DNA of 43,069 nucleotides, taken from a virus. Below are positions 38,522 through 43,069 of the stretch, one piece after another. The DNA is taken from positions 1 through 43,069 of the IMG/VR virus record IMGVR_UViG_3300042876_000299; one strand, written 5' to 3'. A model generated the notes under the pieces. That model made no database searches, was not told where the DNA came from, and saw only the letters and a list, made by a program, of their open reading frames with translations. Each line of letters begins with the position of its first letter. The stretch's first letter is position 1. A program made the position numbers and the translations under genes.

Positions 38522-40962
38522 TGCTCTTTCTCCGCACTCGCACCCAGTATTCCAGCGAACAGGGCAAGCCGAAGGGCACCGGCACCGTTCAGGACTTGGT
38601 GAACTTCGCCATCGAAAACAAATTACCGGCCATTGCCCTCACGGACACGAATGCCTTTGGCCATGTGGAGTTCGAGAAGGTTTGCCTTGAGGCCAAGATC
38701 GAACCTATCTTCGGCATTGAGTTTCAATGGCCGTTCCGCCAGGGTCATCTTCCCCGTGTGGCGCTGGCCAGAACCCAGGCCGGTCTTCAGGAACTCTACT
38801 CCATGAAGGCTGGGGATGAAGTGAGCGAAGACATTATTCTGTTGGACTACAAACTGGACACGCCTGCCTATATCTATGAATCCCAGGAGGTTCTTCATGG
38901 TCTACGGTGGCCCAACGATGCTTACGCGATTTTCCCTCGCCATCTGTGCGAATTTCACGCCTCGCCTGAATCCGAGATCCGTAAGTTTCAGCCCGTTCGT
39001 ATTCCGCGAGCCAAGCCCCCTCAAGTCTCAGGCATCGACATCAGCGAAGCCTCCAAAGCCGCCCTCATTGGATTGGGGCTCCGCGATGATCTTTACGCCC
39101 AGCGCCTCGATCACGAATTAAGCGTCATCAAATCCAAGGGCTTCGAGGGCTACTTCCGCATCGTGGCTGAAGTCTGCGACTGGGCCAAGAAAGTGGGCAT
39201 TTCCCAAGGCCCTGGGCGCGGGTCATCCTCTGGGTCGCTGGTGGCCTTTCTGCTGGGCATCACAGAAGTCGATCCCATCAAGCACGGCCTTCTCTTTGAA
39301 CGCTTCCTGGACCCCTCCAGAACCGACATGCCCGACATCGACTTGGATTTTGAGGATGAACGCCGTGATGAAATCTTCACTCATCTGGAAAGCCTCTACG
39401 GCCAGGCAAGCGTGGCGCGAGTTGGAACGGTTCTCACAAGGGCGGGTAAAGCTGCAATGCAAGACGGCCTTCGTGCGCTTGGCCTTCCCCAATCCCTCGG
39501 CGACGGTGTTCGGGATCGCATTCAAACCCGGCTTGCCGGTGAGGAAGGGGCACCTGATACGCTCCAGCAGGCCCTAGAGGCGTCGAAGAACACCGACGCC
39601 ACTCTCCATGCCCTGACGCAGCTTGAGGGCACCGTGAAGGCCCTGGGGCAACATGCGGCGGGTGTTCTGATTGCACCTGGCGAACCCCTCTCCCGTTACT
39701 GCCGGGTGGAGAACGGCGTGGCTCAGATCGACATGCGGGATGCGGAGGCGCTGGGCCTGCTCAAGCTGGATTGCCTGGGCCTTCGGACCCTCACTATCCT
39801 GCGGGACTTCCCATGGCCTGGGCCGGTGGATATGGCCCCAGAGTCTGAAGACTTTGAGGACGCCCTTCACAACCGCTGGCAGGGGGTCTTTCAGTTCGAG
39901 GGCGGGGCGCTTCGCACCATCGCCCATCAGGTTCCTCCCCGCGAGTTCAACGATCTGGCCATCATCAGCGCCATCGCTCGTCCTGGCCCTCTGGCCGCTG
40001 GTGTGGCTGACGCCTACAAGCGCCTGAAACTGTATGGCGAGAAGCCCAAAGTGCCGGCCCTCATCGCTCCCTACCTGACGGAAACCTCGGGGTTGATGAT
40101 CTATCAGGAACAGGTCATGGCCTTCTTCAAAGGGCTGGGGCTGCCCGACGCCACTGTGACCAAACTCCGCAAGGCTATCGCCAAGAGCAAAGGCGCAGCC
40201 GGCCTGGAGGTCTTCAAGGCGGAGTATCTGAAGCAGGGCCAGCAGACTCACACGGAGGCCCAGCTTCTGGAAGCGTGGGATTTCATCTTGGGCTGCGGGG
40301 CTTACCTCTTCAACAAGAGCCACGCCGTAGCCTACGCCTGGATTTCCTGGGCCTGCCTCCATGCCAAACGTCTGGATCCTTTGGCCTTCTATGCCACTTG
40401 CTTGAACCATACCACTGGGGCAGACCAGGGCATTGAACTGATTCGAGAGGCCAGGAGCCGGGGCATCGAGGTCATCCTGTTCGATCCCAAGCGATCCGGC
40501 ATTGGTTGGGAAGTTCAGGACGGGAAACTGGTGGGCGGCTGGTGCGACAAGCCCGGCATCGGCCCCAGCCGGGCAGAGACTTACATGAAGCAGATCGCTG
40601 AGGATCGTCCCAGCGAAGGATGCAAGAAAGCCATGGCACTCCCCTCGGTCTACGACACCATGGACCAGCTTTGGGTTCTGCGGGAAACCAGGAACCTGCC
40701 CTCCATCGCCAAGGCCATCGAGTCTCAGGGCGTTCGGTTTGTCGGGGTCCTGGACTATATCAAGGAGTTCACGGGACCGAAGGGCGCTCGGTGGATCATG
40801 CGAATCGGGGACGAAACCGGATCGCTGGAAATCTTCTGCTCGGGCAAGACGGTGGAGCAATACCGGCCACAGCTTGAGAGCCTGAAGACAGGCGCGGCCT
40901 ACTGTATCGAGGCGAGTCTATTTGCTACCAACGGAAAGTATTACTTCAGAGGAATTATATGA
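38521..40962 (+). CDS. DNA polymerase III alpha-type polymerase (DnaE-like)
   Basis: An 813-residue C-family polymerase, much shorter than bacterial DnaE (about 1160). Order: degenerate PHP domain (1-70), palm with GPGRGSSSGS (about 230) and PDIDLDFED (D274, D276), and the third Asp in LLKLDCLGLRTLTIL (D417). A fingers segment (residues 540-620) follows, then a helix-hairpin-helix (KPGIGPSRAETYMKQI) and a C-terminal OB fold (GARWIMRIGDETGSLEIFCS). In the PHP domain the usual HSDYS is RTQYS and LTDHG is LTDTN, so metal binding is lost. A separate DnaQ-like exonuclease sits upstream. It replicates the phage genome with the primase-helicase. Confidence 0.92.
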   Translation: MLFLRTRTQYSSEQGKPKGTGTVQDLVNFAIENKLPAIALTDTNAFGHVEFEKVCLEAKIEPIFGIEFQWPFRQGHLPRVALARTQAGLQELYSMKAGDEVSEDIILLDYKLDTPAYIYESQEVLHGLRWPNDAYAIFPRHLCEFHASPESEIRKFQPVRIPRAKPPQVSGIDISEASKAALIGLGLRDDLYAQRLDHELSVIKSKGFEGYFRIVAEVCDWAKKVGISQGPGRGSSSGSLVAFLLGITEVDPIKHGLLFERFLDPSRTDMPDIDLDFEDERRDEIFTHLESLYGQASVARVGTVLTRAGKAAMQDGLRALGLPQSLGDGVRDRIQTRLAGEEGAPDTLQQALEASKNTDATLHALTQLEGTVKALGQHAAGVLIAPGEPLSRYCRVENGVAQIDMRDAEALGLLKLDCLGLRTLTILRDFPWPGPVDMAPESEDFEDALHNRWQGVFQFEGGALRTIAHQVPPREFNDLAIISAIARPGPLAAGVADAYKRLKLYGEKPKVPALIAPYLTETSGLMIYQEQVMAFFKGLGLPDATVTKLRKAIAKSKGAAGLEVFKAEYLKQGQQTHTEAQLLEAWDFILGCGAYLFNKSHAVAYAWISWACLHAKRLDPLAFYATCLNHTTGADQGIELIREARSRGIEVILFDPKRSGIGWEVQDGKLVGGWCDKPGIGPSRAETYMKQIAEDRPSEGCKKAMALPSVYDTMDQLWVLRETRNLPSIAKAIESQGVRFVGVLDYIKEFTGPKGARWIMRIGDETGSLEIFCSGKTVEQYRPQLESLKTGAAYCIEASLFATNGKYYFRGII

Positions 40963-42356
40963 AGCTCATGGCCCATCAGAAGGAAGCCGTCAGGAAGGGA
41001 TGGCTGAAGGAAGGCTTCGCCTACTTCCATGAACAGGGCTTGGGCAAGACAATCCTCACGCTGTTCGAGGCCAAGAAACTCTGGGGCGAAGGGCTGCTTG
41101 ATGCCGTGGTGGTGGTGGCCCCCAATGGTGTCCATGTTAACTGGGTAAAAAACGAGGTTCCTAAAGTTTTTTCCAATACAGAAGTGACCAATCACGTTTA
41201 CTACGCCGAGCGCCCTTTCAAGGCGCCCAAGCAGGACAACACCAAACTCCAGATCTTTTGCTTCAATGTGGACGGCTTCACCAGCCCCAAGGCCCGCGCC
41301 CTCATCACTGAGATTCTGGACACTCGCCGGGTGATGCTGGTGGTGGACGAAAGCCAGCGCATCAAGAACGGCTCCGCGCTCCGCACTCGGTTCCTCATCG
41401 TCCAGGGGCGCAAGGCGGCCTTCCGCCGCATCCTCTCAGGGACACCCATCACCAAGGGCATCGAAGACCTCTATTCCCAGTTTCAGTTCCTAGGCGTGGG
41501 GCTCACCCGGTTCAAGTCCTTCTACGGCTTCCGATCTACCTTCTGCAAGATGGACGGGTTTGAGGGCCGCAAGATCATCGGCTACCAGAACCAGGACTGG
41601 CTTCAGGATCTGCTGGCCCCCCACATGGACCGGCGTCTGAAGGAAGAGTGCTTGGACCTCCCGCCCAAAATCTACATCAACGAACTCATCCCCATGACCC
41701 CCGAGCAGAAGGCGCTCTACCATGCCGTGCGAAAGGAAAGCATCGAGGAACTGACCCGCCTCATGGGGGCGGAGGATGGCCTGGCGGCTGCGGCTGAAGC
41801 CGCTGTGGTCCGGCTGATCCGTCTGCGTCAGATCAGTGGCGGCTTCGACCCCTACACCCAGAAGCCCATGGCTGGCGGCAACCCCAAGCTGGACCGCCTG
41901 AAGGATCTGGTGGAGGAACTGGGCGAAGAGAAGGTGGTCATCTTCTGCTCCTTCGTCCCTGAAATCGAGGCTGTGGCCAAAGCCCTGGGCGATTCCGCCG
42001 TGACCTACTACGGCGCCACAGACGCCAGAACGCGGGCTGATGTCGTGACTCAGTTCATGGAAGATCCGGCCAAGAAGTATTTCGTCAGCAACGCCCAGAC
42101 AGGAGGCTTGGGGATCACGTTGACTGCGGCCCGTCGCGTGTTCTTCTTCAGCAATAGCTTCGACCTGGAGCATCGGTTACAGGGCGAAGATCGCATCCAC
42201 AGAATCGGGCAGGCTCAATCCTGTTTCTACTATGATTTCGAGTGCGGGCCTGTGGATCGAAAGATCATCGGCGCCCTGCGTTCCAAGAACACAGTGAAGG
42301 CTGAGTTTCTCAAAGACCCGCTGGGGGCGTTCCTCAGCTACACGGAGGACATCTGA
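40959..42356 (+). CDS. SNF2-like DEAD-type helicase/translocase
   Basis: A 465-residue superfamily 2 ATPase, start ATG in an ATGA overlap with the polymerase stop. Motif I is EQGLGKT (residues 25-31), motif II DESQ (130-133), motif III SGTP, and the C-terminal lobe ends with motif VI in QGEDRIHRIGQ. The spacing and the IHRIGQ form are typical of Snf2/Rad54-like proteins. Phage members act as DNA translocases in replication or recombination, often beside a VRR-NUC nuclease as here. Confidence 0.9.
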   Translation: MKLMAHQKEAVRKGWLKEGFAYFHEQGLGKTILTLFEAKKLWGEGLLDAVVVVAPNGVHVNWVKNEVPKVFSNTEVTNHVYYAERPFKAPKQDNTKLQIFCFNVDGFTSPKARALITEILDTRRVMLVVDESQRIKNGSALRTRFLIVQGRKAAFRRILSGTPITKGIEDLYSQFQFLGVGLTRFKSFYGFRSTFCKMDGFEGRKIIGYQNQDWLQDLLAPHMDRRLKEECLDLPPKIYINELIPMTPEQKALYHAVRKESIEELTRLMGAEDGLAAAAEAAVVRLIRLRQISGGFDPYTQKPMAGGNPKLDRLKDLVEELGEEKVVIFCSFVPEIEAVAKALGDSAVTYYGATDARTRADVVTQFMEDPAKKYFVSNAQTGGLGITLTAARRVFFFSNSFDLEHRLQGEDRIHRIGQAQSCFYYDFECGPVDRKIIGALRSKNTVKAEFLKDPLGAFLSYTEDI

Positions 42357-42727
42357 TGGCACGGCCTGAACACAGGTTCAGCAAGGAACTGGTGAAAGCC
42401 CTGGAAGGGAAGGGGTGCCTCGTGCTTCCCATCGAAACCGGCCCGACCAACCGAGGGGTGCCTGACCTCTATGTGGCCCGCAAAGGGAATTCCCTTTGGG
42501 TGGAACTGAAAGTGGTGACGCCGCACCAGCAGAAAGACCCGCGCTCTGCCATCCAGATCAAGCGCCAGGCGCAGATGCTCAGCGCCGGCCTCACCGTCCT
42601 GAACGCTCACGATGTCCGAGACAGCCAGGACCGCAACATCGAATACCGTCTCACCCATCTTCCCCACAGCCCCCTCATCACCATCTTCGACCTTGCCGAA
42701 GCCATTGCCCCTTTCCTGGAGAACTAA
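42356..42727 (+). CDS. VRR-NUC domain nuclease
   Basis: A 123-residue PD-(D/E)xK nuclease. The motif GVPDLYVARKGNSLWVELK supplies Asp, Glu and Lys, and an earlier Glu lies in the first helix. A QRxAQ-like segment (KRQAQMLSAG) follows. Start ATG overlaps the helicase stop (TGATG). VRR-NUC proteins cut branched DNA; with the helicase it may resolve replication or packaging intermediates. Confidence 0.88.
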   Translation: MARPEHRFSKELVKALEGKGCLVLPIETGPTNRGVPDLYVARKGNSLWVELKVVTPHQQKDPRSAIQIKRQAQMLSAGLTVLNAHDVRDSQDRNIEYRLTHLPHSPLITIFDLAEAIAPFLEN

Positions 42728-43069
42728 ATGGAAACCATTTTCATCATTCCCAAAGTCTCTGTTCAGGCGTGGGCAGACGCTGGCCTCGCAGCCAAGCCTG
42801 ACTACAAGAACCTGGCGGCCACAGCCCACGACCTCAGCATTTCCATCGGGGAGCAGATGGGCGCTGTGGCTCCTGATAGCTGGTCCGAACTGCCTGATGC
42901 CGTGCGAGAGCCCCTGACGGTCTTTGCCCAGAGGATCGTCGAGGAACGCCTGGGCATGTCCGAGTTCCACGACATCTGGTGCGAGCAGATGCTGGCCCAG
43001 GGATACAACTTCGGCCCTGCCGACGATGACGAGGCCCGGACCTCCAGCCAGCTTGTCCCCTACGCCAAT
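42728..43069 (+). CDS. Hypothetical protein, 5' part (continues at base 1)
   Basis: ATG 42728 follows the VRR-NUC stop directly. The frame is open to the window end and continues at base 2 of the window, because the ends are identical. The joined protein is 169 residues. The first 70 residues are beta then helical (METIFIIPKVSVQAWADAGL, LAATAHDLSISIGEQMGAVA). It is the last gene of the replication run. Function unknown. Confidence 0.85.
   Translation, partial: METIFIIPKVSVQAWADAGLAAKPDYKNLAATAHDLSISIGEQMGAVAPDSWSELPDAVREPLTVFAQRIVEERLGMSEFHDIWCEQMLAQGYNFGPADDDEARTSSQLVPYAN
42943..43069. repeat. Right copy of 127-bp terminal overlap
   Basis: Identical to bases 1-127. Remove one copy to obtain the 42,942-bp circular map. 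Confidence 0.93.

Noticed and set aside
39574-40860. 428-aa open frame on the minus strand
   Set aside because: It is antisense to the polymerase gene, whose catalytic motifs are clear.

Overview
The window is one complete, circularly mapping genome of a tailed phage. Bases 1-127 and 42943-43069 are identical, and the last gene runs off the right end and continues in frame at the left end. The unique length is therefore 42,942 bp. The genes are those of a podovirus-like phage of a Gram-negative host: T7-like tail gatekeeper and nozzle proteins, ejection-type internal virion proteins, an N4 gp56-type major capsid protein, a collagen-stalked tail spike and an M15 endolysin with small membrane lysis proteins. 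I see no integrase, repressor, tRNA or phage RNA polymerase, so it is probably lytic and uses the host RNA polymerase. The host cannot be named from the sequence.

Layout. (1) 1-1033, plus strand: the end of the wrapped gene and three small unknown genes, closed by a terminator. (2) 1077-22125, minus strand: the virion block. Read in transcription order from 22125 it holds a small basic protein, a putative small terminase, the large terminase, the portal, a scaffold-like protein, the capsid protein, the tail spike, gatekeeper, nozzle, internal virion proteins (one of 1547 aa) and two further virion genes. (3) 22126-23176: a 1-kb non-coding region with an AT-rich core and repeated CCTTTCACCC motifs, a candidate origin and control region. 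(4) 23177-24934, plus strand: eight tiny overlapping early-type genes, then terminators and a possible 65-70 nt RNA. (5) 25239-28448, minus strand: accessory fibre and lysis genes. (6) 28594-43069, plus strand: the replication block, with a primase-helicase, a DnaQ-like exonuclease, a compact DnaE-type polymerase, an SNF2-like helicase and a VRR-NUC nuclease.

The outstanding feature lies inside the replication block at 34112-37107. It is an integron-type gene cassette array of eight complete attC sites, a degenerate first site and a remnant at the end, carrying nine small cassettes and no integrase. Its recombination sites are unusual. In six of nine, the apical loop of the attC holds a ribosome binding site and start codon. 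Translation then runs through the right arm of the attC and across the crossover point into the next cassette. The attC thus supplies the start signal, and in most cases the first 15-20 codons, of whatever cassette lies behind it. Several cassette genes also stop inside the R'' box (GCCTAAC) of their own attC. The array looks like a site where a phage captures start-less reading frames and expresses them as fusions to a short site-encoded leader.

Working together: the primase-helicase, polymerase, separate proofreading exonuclease, SNF2 helicase and nuclease form a largely self-contained DNA replication module. The minus-strand block builds the particle and the 25-28 kb block releases it. The cassette array sits between the exonuclease and the polymerase, where it would be transcribed with the replication genes.
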